DNA of 16,196 nucleotides from the NCBI GenBank assembly GCA_017471085.1, contig JAFUWW010000064.1, forward strand, positions 1 through 16,196. Reading direction: 5' to 3'. Of the stretch, positions 1 through 5,400 are shown one piece after another. Numbering within the stretch: position 1 is the first letter of the stretch; each line of letters begins with the position of its first letter. This DNA is from Bacteroidales bacterium. Lineage in GTDB: Bacteria; Bacteroidota; Bacteroidia; Bacteroidales; UBA932. Below the pieces are notes generated by a model that searched no databases, had not been told where the DNA came from, and saw nothing but the letters and a program-made list of their open reading frames with translations. The translations under genes were made by a program, and so were the position numbers.

Positions 1-215
1 AGGGAGGCATGGCCCCGGAGGGAATGGTCCAAAACGGGGATGCGGGCTGGCCCGCCGCAGGGAGCGGTGCCGCAAAGCGGCATGACGGAACTTGTTCGAG
101 GACGTTACGGGCAGAAGGACCGTAAAAGGACGAGTTGGACGTCAAGCGACCGCTGCGCCCGTTTTGGGCCTCTGACCGAAGGGCCATGCATTCCCCCCGC
201 CGCTGCCCACCCGCA
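1..215. other. GC-rich stretch with no recognisable gene
   Basis: No credible coding region is visible on either strand. The stretch is GC-rich, unlike the AT-rich intergenic DNA elsewhere in this window. It holds a short perfect hairpin at 68-82 (TGCCGC, loop AAA, GCGGCA). It could be the downstream flank of a gene or element outside the window. I do not recognise it and assign no function. Confidence 0.4.
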
Positions 216-431
216 CTAAAGCACACTTTCACCTTTCCAAGCCCCATTTCGTGCTTTAGTCATACCTGCACACCCGCCCTAAAGCACACTTTCGCCCTTC
301 CAGGCCACATTCCGTGCTTTAGCCATACCCGCACACCCGCACTAAAGCACACTTTCGCCCTTCCAAGCCCCATTTCGTGCTTTAGCCATACCCGCACACC
401 CGCACTAAAGCACACTTTCGCCCTTCCAGGT
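216..431. repeat. 63-bp tandem repeat array of hairpin units
   Basis: The left arm CTAAAGCAC occurs at 216, 279, 342 and 405, an exact 63-bp period. The complementary right arm GTGCTTTAG occurs at 251-259, 314-322 and 377-385. Each full unit is a 9-bp arm, a 26-nt loop, a 9-bp arm and a 19-nt linker. The fourth unit keeps its left arm and part of the loop, then diverges before a right arm. Loops of units 1 and 3 share one version (CCAAGCCCCATTTC) and units 2 and 4 another (CCAGGCCACATTCC or close), so the array looks like a duplicated dimer. Because 63 is divisible by 3 and one frame lacks stops, a spurious ORF runs through it. Function is unknown; a VNTR-like locus or a structured transcript are the main possibilities. 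Confidence 0.9.
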
Positions 432-471
432 CACATTGTCTATTATATCGAAATGCCAATTATATCATAAA

Positions 472-540
472 AACAAGGAAACCGGTTCTTGAGACAAGCT
501 CTTGAACCGGTTTCTTGACGTGTACTAAAACCTAAACCTA
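472..540 (+). repeat. Hairpin element, copy A (inverted partner at 2282-2351)
   Basis: A palindrome GAAACCGGTTC...GAACCGGTTTC with a 2x2 TT/TT internal loop and a GAG/CTC upper stem is followed by a conserved tail ending CCTAAACCTA. The last 42 nt (499-540) are identical to the reverse complement of 2282-2323, and the first 22 nt (472-493) match the reverse complement of 2330-2351 with one mismatch. Only the apical loop region differs between the copies. The copies face each other across hc1, pth and rplY. It could be a dispersed extragenic palindrome, an end of a transposed or invertible segment, or a structured RNA end. Confidence 0.85.
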
Positions 541-561
541 CTATAAAGATGCAGGAGAAAC

Positions 562-602
562 AAAAAATGTTGCAGAAAAAATACTTTTCTGCAACATTTT
601 TT
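562..602 (-). terminator. Intrinsic terminator after the Hc1-like gene
   Basis: An 18-bp perfect inverted repeat (562-579 and 585-602) with a 5-nt loop AATAC has A-runs and T-runs at its outer ends, so it can act in both directions. It lies 17 nt past the stop of the minus-strand Hc1-like gene. It would also stop any plus-strand transcript arriving from the repeat array. Confidence 0.85.
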
Positions 603-619
603 TCCGAGTCTGTTTATGC

Positions 620-793
620 TTACTTGGCAGCGTCTACAGAAACTTTGCGGAAATCCTTCAGGTCCTTCATCAGGGCAAGGGCGGACTTACGGGCGCGGGC
701 GCCGGCAGCCTTGTTACCTTTGACAACCTGTGCCTCGGCGTTCTTTGCGAACTCGGCGAATTCGGCATTGATTTTTTCAACAAGCTCTTTCAT
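620..793 (-). CDS. Histone H1-like DNA-binding protein, Hc1 family (57 aa)
   Basis: This short gene encodes a 57-residue lysine- and alanine-rich protein that starts MKELVEKINAEFAEFAKNAE. A basic centre, KGNKAAGARARKSALALMKD, follows, and the protein ends VSVDAAK. Length and pattern match the small Hc1/H1-like nucleoid proteins found across Bacteroidales, which are thought to bind DNA non-specifically and help condense the chromosome. That role is inferred from the family. It is a single gene with its own terminator at 562-602 and a possible promoter near 845-876. No Shine-Dalgarno site precedes the ATG, and the leader is AT-rich, as is usual in this phylum. The start was chosen because it is the only ATG giving the full conserved N-terminus. 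Confidence 0.88.
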   Translation of the reverse strand: MKELVEKINAEFAEFAKNAEAQVVKGNKAAGARARKSALALMKDLKDFRKVSVDAAK

Positions 794-844
794 GTGACAA
801 TTGATTTATTTTGGTTCGTTAAATGTTAATTCACAAATCTTTGT

Positions 845-876
845 GCAAGTTAGGCAAAATAAAAACAAAAAACAAA
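845..876 (-). promoter_or_regulatory. Possible promoter of the Hc1-like gene
   Basis: Read on the minus strand, TTTG (873-876) is separated by 20 nt from TAACTTGC (845-852). The latter matches the Bacteroidota -7 consensus TAnnTTTG with one mismatch. It would give a leader of roughly 45 nt. The region is so AT-rich that chance matches are likely. Confidence 0.4.
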
Positions 877-920
877 GATTTTTTTGAAAAATCAGTGTTT
901 CAGCTTGAAAAAGAGCGATT

Positions 921-1508
921 TCAGCCGTTTTCGGGGTCCTTTTTAGGCTTTACATTCACAAAATTCATCGCGCGCTGCGGACCTATGGTGGAAAAGTCCT
1001 TAATTCCCTGAATAACCCGCTTGGCAAGGTCCGGGATCTGGTCCTTTTCTTCCTCGGAAAGGTCTCCCAGGACAAAATCGATCTGCCCGCCCCGGGAAAA
1101 ATCATTGCCTATGCCCACCCGGATCCGGGTCCACTGGTCGCTTTCCAGCATCTGGGTGATGTTTTCCAGGCCGTTATGGCCGCCGCACGAACCGCTGGTC
1201 CGCATCCGGAGGGTGCCGAAAGGAAGGTTCAGGTCGTCCGATATCACCACCAGATTCTCCAGGGGCAGGTTCAGTTTCTGCATCCAGTAACGGACAGCAT
1301 TGCCGCTGAGGTTCATGTAGGTGGAGGGCTTGAGCAGATGAAAATGGCGCCCCTTGAAAGAGATTTCGGCCATGTCGCCGTACCGCTCGGTCTTGAAAAG
1401 GACATTGGATGCCTGAGCCCAGGCATCCAATATCATAAATCCCATGTTGTGCCGGGTCCCGGCGTATTCTGCGCCGATATTCCCGAGGCCGACAACAAGA
1501 TAGTTCAT
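921..1508 (-). CDS. pth: Peptidyl-tRNA hydrolase
   Basis: This cytoplasmic enzyme hydrolyses the ester bond of peptidyl-tRNAs that drop off the ribosome, which recycles the tRNA. The 195-residue length is normal for bacterial Pth. The N-terminal signature VVGLGNIGAEYAGTRHNMGF carries Asn10 and the catalytic His20. PSTYMNLSG carries Asn66, the SDDLNLP segment gives the conserved Asp near 91-92, and GGHNGL gives Asn112; all match the known active-site set. The gene starts 11 nt after the rplY stop, so the two are almost certainly co-transcribed. rplY-pth is a widely conserved pair. The C-terminal tail is basic (KPKKDPENG). No convincing terminator is visible before the Hc1-like gene 127 nt further on. 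Confidence 0.97.
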   Translation of the reverse strand: MNYLVVGLGNIGAEYAGTRHNMGFMILDAWAQASNVLFKTERYGDMAEISFKGRHFHLLKPSTYMNLSGNAVRYWMQKLNLPLENLVVISDDLNLPFGTLRMRTSGSCGGHNGLENITQMLESDQWTRIRVGIGNDFSRGGQIDFVLGDLSEEEKDQIPDLAKRVIQGIKDFSTIGPQRAMNFVNVKPKKDPENG

Positions 1509-1519
1509 CCCTTGGCGGA

Positions 1520-2107
1520 TTACTTCGCAGCCTTGGCAGCCTCGGCGGCAGCCTGCTGCATGGCACGGGTGGTCTTCACGCTGCAGATGATGGTGTTCTT
1601 GTCGGAGATGATCTGGATTCCTTCGAAATTGAGGTCTCCGGCGACCATTCTCTTGTCAAGCTCCAGCGGAGTGACGTCGATGTCCAGCTGGTCCGGAAGG
1701 TCCTTCATGAGGGCGCAGACCTTCAGGGAGCGGGCGCTCTGGGTGAACTTACCACCAGCCTGCACACCCACCGGGTGACCGGTGATGTTGAGGGGGACGT
1801 TGATGGCGATGGGCTTCTCCTCATTGACGGCGAGGAAATCCACATGAAGGCAGTTGTCCTCTACCGGATGCCACTGATACTCATGAGCGACGGCGGTATA
1901 AACCTTGCCACCCAGCTCCAGATCCACGATGTAGGAGGCGGGAGTATGGGTCAGACCCTTGAGTTCTTTCTCGGAAACGGTGAACAGGAGGTTGTCCATG
2001 CCAAGACCATAGAGGTTGCAGGGAACCAGACCCTGACGGCGGAAGGCCTTGAGGACGGCCTTGTTGCCCTTCTGGCGGATTTCGCCTTTCAGTGCAAAAT
2101 GCTTCAT
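1520..2107 (-). CDS. rplY: Ribosomal protein L25, long Ctc/TL5 form
   Basis: This protein binds 5S rRNA in the large ribosomal subunit. The 195 residues fit the two-domain Ctc/TL5 form, not the short enterobacterial L25 of about 94 residues. The N-terminal 5S-binding domain covers about residues 1-92 (KGNKAVLKAFRRQGLVPCNL region). A C-terminal beta domain covers about 95-180 and includes INVPLNITGHPVGVQAGG. An Ala/Lys-rich tail (AAAEAAKAAK) ends the protein. It is the first gene of an operon with pth. A good Bacteroidota promoter lies at 2193-2224, giving a leader of about 80 nt that begins with a hairpin. Start: the ATG reading MKHFALKG is the only one giving the full N-terminal domain. Confidence 0.96.
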   Translation of the reverse strand: MKHFALKGEIRQKGNKAVLKAFRRQGLVPCNLYGLGMDNLLFTVSEKELKGLTHTPASYIVDLELGGKVYTAVAHEYQWHPVEDNCLHVDFLAVNEEKPIAINVPLNITGHPVGVQAGGKFTQSARSLKVCALMKDLPDQLDIDVTPLELDKRMVAGDLNFEGIQIISDKNTIICSVKTTRAMQQAAAEAAKAAK

Positions 2108-2166
2108 TACTTTTTTTGTTTTAAAATGTGTTACTCAGTGCGATCTCTCACGCACCCCATTGCACC

Positions 2167-2185
2167 AAAAGCCCTTACGGCTTTT
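2167..2185 (-). promoter_or_regulatory. Hairpin at the 5' end of the rplY leader
   Basis: On the minus strand AAAAGCC, a 5-nt loop and GGCTTTT form a perfect 7-bp stem, placed almost at the predicted transcription start. It could protect the 5' end or be a target for autoregulation by L25. Neither role is shown by the sequence. Confidence 0.4.
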
Positions 2186-2192
2186 AAAGCGC

Positions 2193-2224
2193 GCAAAGAT
2201 ACGAAGTTTTTTCGGGATTGCAAA
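2193..2224 (-). promoter_or_regulatory. Promoter of rplY-pth
   Basis: On the minus strand TTTG (2221-2224) is followed after 19 nt by TATCTTTG (2194-2201). Both match the -33/-7 pair used by the primary sigma factor of Bacteroidota. It lies about 85 nt upstream of the rplY start, inside AT-rich DNA. Confidence 0.8.
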
Positions 2225-2281
2225 AAGTTTCTTTTTTCTTGATTGTCTGCAACGTTTCAGGCCTCCTTTGCATCTAATAGA

Positions 2282-2351
2282 TAGGTTTAGGTTTTAGTAC
2301 ACGTCAAGAAACCGGTTCAAGAGGTTTTCCTCAAGAACCGGTTTTCTTGTT
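2282..2351 (-). repeat. Hairpin element, copy B (inverted partner at 472-540)
   Basis: Read on the minus strand it forms AAACCGGTTC / GAACCGGTTT with a TT/TT internal loop, a GAGG/CCTC upper stem and an AAAA loop, followed by the same tail as copy A. It starts 15 nt past the tpiA stop, so it may serve as the tpiA terminator, although the T-tract (TTTCTT) is weak. Copy B has a 4-bp upper stem where copy A has 3 bp. The stem is kept while the loop sequence differs. Confidence 0.85.
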
Positions 2352-2366
2352 CTCTCATCTCCCCGA

Positions 2367-3122
2367 TCAGAAGGATGTTGCAATGCCGATGAAATCGTCG
2401 GCCTTGAGGGCAGCGCCGCCGATGAGGCCGCCGTCGATGTCCTTCTCGGCGAAGAGTTCCTTGGCGTTGGAGGGCTTGCAGGAACCGCCGTAAAGGATGG
2501 TCATATCCTCAGCCACGTCCAAACCGAACTTCCCGGCGATGACGCTGCGGATGCAGGCGTGGATTTCCTCGGCCTGGGCTGCGGTGGCAGTTTTGCCGGT
2601 GCCGATGGCCCACACGGGCTCATAGGCGATCACCACATTCTTCATATCCTCGGCTGTGAAGTTGTAGAGGACGTTCTTGGTCTGGGCGGTAACCACCTCG
2701 AAGTGCTTGCCGGCCTCGCGCTCGTCCAGGTTCTCACCCACGCAGAGGATGACCTTGAGGCCAGCCTCCAGGGCGAGCTTGGTCTTCACGACCAGCTTCT
2801 CGTCGGTCTCGCCGTAATACTGGCGGCGCTCGGAGTGACCCAGGATGGTGTACTGGCAACCGATGGAGGTGAGCATGTTCACGGCCACTTCACCGGTATA
2901 GGCACCCTTCTCATGATCGGCGCAGTTCTGGGCGGAAAGCTGCACCTTGGAGCCCTTCAGCACATCGGCCACGCAGGCCAGATGGGTGAAAGGAGGAGCC
3001 ACTACGAGCTCTACATTGGCGGGGATGTCCTTGGATTTCTCAACAACTGCCTTGGCAAGTTCTACACCTTCGGGAACGGTGGTATTCATTTTCCAGTTCC
3101 CTGCTACGATAAATTTTCTCAT
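2367..3122 (-). CDS. tpiA: Triose-phosphate isomerase
   Basis: This enzyme interconverts dihydroxyacetone phosphate and glyceraldehyde 3-phosphate in glycolysis and gluconeogenesis in the cytoplasm. At 251 residues it has the usual length. The N-terminus VAGNWKMN gives Asn9 and Lys11, YTILGHSERR gives the catalytic His96, and AYEPVWAIGTGKTA gives the catalytic base Glu168 with flexible loop 6. The phosphate-binding segments YGGSCKPSN and GGLIGGAAL follow. It lies downstream of ackA-ptb, but a strong intrinsic terminator separates them, so it probably has its own promoter in the AT-rich 3123-3160 gap. I see no clear -7 element there. Confidence 0.98.
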   Translation of the reverse strand: MRKFIVAGNWKMNTTVPEGVELAKAVVEKSKDIPANVELVVAPPFTHLACVADVLKGSKVQLSAQNCADHEKGAYTGEVAVNMLTSIGCQYTILGHSERRQYYGETDEKLVVKTKLALEAGLKVILCVGENLDEREAGKHFEVVTAQTKNVLYNFTAEDMKNVVIAYEPVWAIGTGKTATAAQAEEIHACIRSVIAGKFGLDVAEDMTILYGGSCKPSNAKELFAEKDIDGGLIGGAALKADDFIGIATSF

Positions 3123-3159
3123 TCGTTCTATTATTAATAAAGAGTTTTGTCAACAGGTA

Positions 3160-3183
3160 AAAAGAGCCCGGCCGGAGCCGGGC
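3160..3183 (-). terminator. Intrinsic terminator of the ackA-ptb operon
   Basis: On the minus strand GCCCGGC, loop TCCG and GCCGGGC form a 7-bp all-GC stem, followed by TCTTTTT. It begins 9 nt past the ptb stop codon. Confidence 0.88.
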
Positions 3184-3191
3184 ATGACAAG

Positions 3192-4097
3192 CTATTTGAC
3201 GGAGATTACGGCCGAAGCGATGGAATTGAGCTTCACATCAACGGAATCGGCACGGGAAGCCAGAATGCAAGGAACCTTGGTGCCCACGAGGAAACCGGCC
3301 TGACGGACATTGTCCGCCAGCTTGGAATTGGTCTTCCAGAACACGTTGGCGCTCTCGATGTTGGGGAAGAGCAGGCAGTCGGCGTCGCCGGCGACAGGGC
3401 TCTTGAGTTTCTTGATCTCCACGGCTTCCTGGTCGATGGCTACATCCAGGGCGAGCGGGCCGTCACCGATGGCCTTGATCTGGCCGCGGTCGCACATCTT
3501 GGCCAGCATGGCACCCTCGATGCAGGCGGGCATGCTGTCCAGCATCTGCTCGGAGGCGGCGATGAAGGCGATCTTGGGCATGGCGATACCGAAGCTCTTG
3601 GCCACACCTGTCACAAATCCGGCCAGTTTCACCTTCTGGCGGAAGTCCGGAGCCGGAATCACGGCCATGTCCGTAATGAACATGAGCTTGTGGTAGTTGG
3701 GGTTCTCGATCACGCCCACATGGCTGAGGAGGCCCTTGGGAGGAAGCAGGCCGCATTCCTTGTTCAGGATGGCACGGAGGAACTTGTCCGTGGAGCAGAG
3801 GCCCTTCATCAGGACGTCGCCCTCACCGTCGTGCACCATCTGGACAGCCTTGGCAACAGCCTTGAGCTCATCCTTTTCGGGGACGATGACGAATTTCGCC
3901 ATGTCGATCTTGGCGGCGTTGCACACGTCGGCAATCATGTCCGGATCGCCCACCAGGGTCACCTTCACAAAACCCATGTCGCTGGCCAGGGACGCAGCCT
4001 CGATGGTATGGGAATCCACACCCCAGGCAGCCACCATTCTCTTGCAAATACCTTTAGCCTTCAGTTCGGCAAACAGATCGTTGAAATTGGTAATCAT
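3192..4097 (-). CDS. ptb: Phosphate butyryltransferase-type phosphate acyltransferase
   Basis: This enzyme belongs to the phosphate acetyl/butyryltransferase family, which converts acyl-CoA plus phosphate to acyl phosphate plus CoA in the cytoplasm. Its 301 residues fit Ptb. A Pta catalytic domain is usually about 330 residues. Ptb-like segments are DVLMKGLCSTDKFLRAILNK (95-113), YHKLMFITDMAVIPAPD (135-151), LAKMCDRGQIKAIGDGPLA (198-216), VAGDADCLLFPNIESANV (235-252) and SRADSVDVKLNSI (281-293). The start lies 13 nt after the ackA stop, so the two genes form an operon; a terminator follows. With the kinase it would make ATP from an acyl-CoA. Which acyl group is used cannot be read from sequence: butyryl, propionyl, branched-chain acyl and acetyl are all possible. 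Ptb-like membership is likely; the butyryl substrate is inference. Confidence 0.85.
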   Translation of the reverse strand: MITNFNDLFAELKAKGICKRMVAAWGVDSHTIEAASLASDMGFVKVTLVGDPDMIADVCNAAKIDMAKFVIVPEKDELKAVAKAVQMVHDGEGDVLMKGLCSTDKFLRAILNKECGLLPPKGLLSHVGVIENPNYHKLMFITDMAVIPAPDFRQKVKLAGFVTGVAKSFGIAMPKIAFIAASEQMLDSMPACIEGAMLAKMCDRGQIKAIGDGPLALDVAIDQEAVEIKKLKSPVAGDADCLLFPNIESANVFWKTNSKLADNVRQAGFLVGTKVPCILASRADSVDVKLNSIASAVISVK

Positions 4098-4110
4098 AGT
4101 CTCTATGTTG

Positions 4111-5325
4111 TTATTCTTGATTTTCCAGTACTAAATGCATGGTGTAGCGGGCGATCACCAGTTCCTCGTTGGTGCAGATGAGGGCTGCCTTCACGGCGGA
4201 ATCTTCCGTGGTGATGATGGTGTCTTCGCCGGAAGCCACGTTGGCTTCGTAGTCCACCTTCAGGCCCAGGTAGGAGAAGTTCTCCAGCACGCGGCGGCGC
4301 AGGCGGCTGTTATGCTCGCCGATACCGCCGGTGAATACGATGAGGTCCACACCGTTCATGGCCGCCACATAGGAACCGATGTTCTTGATGATGTCGTAGG
4401 TGAATTTCTTGAACACCAGCTTGGCCTTGGGATCGCCGTTGTTGGCCAGTTCGTTGAGTTCACGGGCATCGGAAGTCTTGGTGGAGACACCCAGGAAACC
4501 GGACTTGCGGTTGAGGATGACCGACATCTCGTCCGGGGTGACACCCAGTTTGTTCTCCAGGTAGATGACGGCGTTGGCATCGATGTTGCCCACGCGGGTG
4601 CCCATGATCATGCCTTCCAGCGGGCTGAAGCCCATGGAGGTATCAACGCACTTGCCGTTCTGGATGGCGCAGATGGAACTACCGGCGCCCAGGTGGCAGG
4701 TGATGATCTTGGAAGAGCCCATGTCCAGGCCGGCCAGCTTGGCGCCCACTCCGGCCACGAACTGATGGGAGGTGCCGTGGGCACCGTAGCGGCGCACGCG
4801 GTATTTCTCGTAGTATTCATACGGAAGGCCGTACATATAGGCATAGGCAGGCATGGTCTGGTGGAAGGCGGTGTCGAAAGTAACCACCTGGGGAACGGAA
4901 GGAAGGACTTCCTGCATGGCATGGATACCCAGCAGATGGGCCGGATTGTGGAGCGGGGCGAAATCCGAGCAGAAGGCGATCTTTTCCAGGACATCGTCCG
5001 TGACGATGGCCGACCCGGAGAAGAAGTCGCCGCCCTGCACGATGCGGTGGCCCACCGCTTCGATGTCTTCCAGGGACTTGAGAACACCGTTCTCCTTGTC
5101 CGTGAGGGCCTCGAGGATGAGCTTCATGCCCACTTTGTGGTCTGCGATGGGAACGTCCCTCACGATTTTTTCCTTACCGGCAGGAGCGTACTGCAGGATA
5201 CCTGCGGGCAGGCCGATTTTTTCTGCGATACCTTTGGCGATGATGTCGTACACGTCGTCGCTCTTCATGTCCAGAAGCTGATACTTGATGGATGAGCTTC
5301 CGCAGTTGATGACAAGAATGATCAT
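4111..5325 (-). CDS. ackA: Acetate kinase family acyl kinase with altered acyl pocket
   Basis: This kinase transfers phosphate from an acyl phosphate to ADP, the ATP-forming step of fermentation. Its 404 residues and overall sequence fit acetate kinase rather than the shorter butyrate kinase (about 355). With Methanosarcina thermophila AckA as guide, I see N7, S10, S12, K14, R94 (for R91), H126 (H123), D151 (D148), H183 (H180), H211 (H208), R244 (R241) and E387 (E384). Two positions are unusual. The family motif RRYGFHGTSH reads RRYGAHGTSH, so the Phe179 equivalent lining the acetate methyl pocket is Ala182. HLGNG reads HLGAG, so the Asn211 equivalent is Ala214. RVVHGGE also reads RIVQGGD. 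It is first in the operon with ptb and has a promoter at 5366-5398. Family is certain; preference for a larger acyl group is inference. Confidence 0.93.
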   Translation of the reverse strand: MIILVINCGSSSIKYQLLDMKSDDVYDIIAKGIAEKIGLPAGILQYAPAGKEKIVRDVPIADHKVGMKLILEALTDKENGVLKSLEDIEAVGHRIVQGGDFFSGSAIVTDDVLEKIAFCSDFAPLHNPAHLLGIHAMQEVLPSVPQVVTFDTAFHQTMPAYAYMYGLPYEYYEKYRVRRYGAHGTSHQFVAGVGAKLAGLDMGSSKIITCHLGAGSSICAIQNGKCVDTSMGFSPLEGMIMGTRVGNIDANAVIYLENKLGVTPDEMSVILNRKSGFLGVSTKTSDARELNELANNGDPKAKLVFKKFTYDIIKNIGSYVAAMNGVDLIVFTGGIGEHNSRLRRRVLENFSYLGLKVDYEANVASGEDTIITTEDSAVKAALICTNEELVIARYTMHLVLENQE

Positions 5326-5365
5326 AATTTATGAATAGTGTTATAATTTTTTCCCTATATCCTTG

Positions 5366-5398
5366 CAAAGATAATAAATTTATATGTAATTTCGCAAT
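5366..5398 (-). promoter_or_regulatory. Promoter of ackA-ptb
   Basis: On the minus strand TATCTTTG (5366-5373) is a perfect -7 element. ATTG (5395-5398), 21 nt upstream, is a one-mismatch -33 element. It lies 40 nt from the ackA start and ends only 2 nt from the divergent ComEC-like start codon. Any promoter for that gene (a weak TAATTTCG at 5387-5394 on the plus strand) would overlap it. Confidence 0.7.
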
Positions 5399-5400
5399 GT

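Noticed and set aside
216..431. Possible CRISPR array
   Set aside because: The whole 63-bp unit repeats, including the would-be spacers, which are nearly identical. There are no unique spacers and no cas genes.
135..470. 111-codon plus-strand open frame with a 21-residue repeated peptide
   Set aside because: The frame is open only because the 63-bp tandem repeat is a multiple of three and lacks stops in that frame. It has no promoter or family resemblance, and the repeats are better explained by their hairpin arms.
515..550. Sigma70-like TTGACG ... TACTAT pair in the tail of hairpin element copy A
   Set aside because: Bacteroidota do not use the -35/-10 consensus, the next gene on that strand is over 4.8 kb away, and a strong terminator follows at once.
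3147..5295. Long plus-strand frames opposite ptb and ackA
   Set aside because: They are His/Gly/Asp-rich translations typical of antisense frames of GC-rich genes, and both genes on the other strand are certain.
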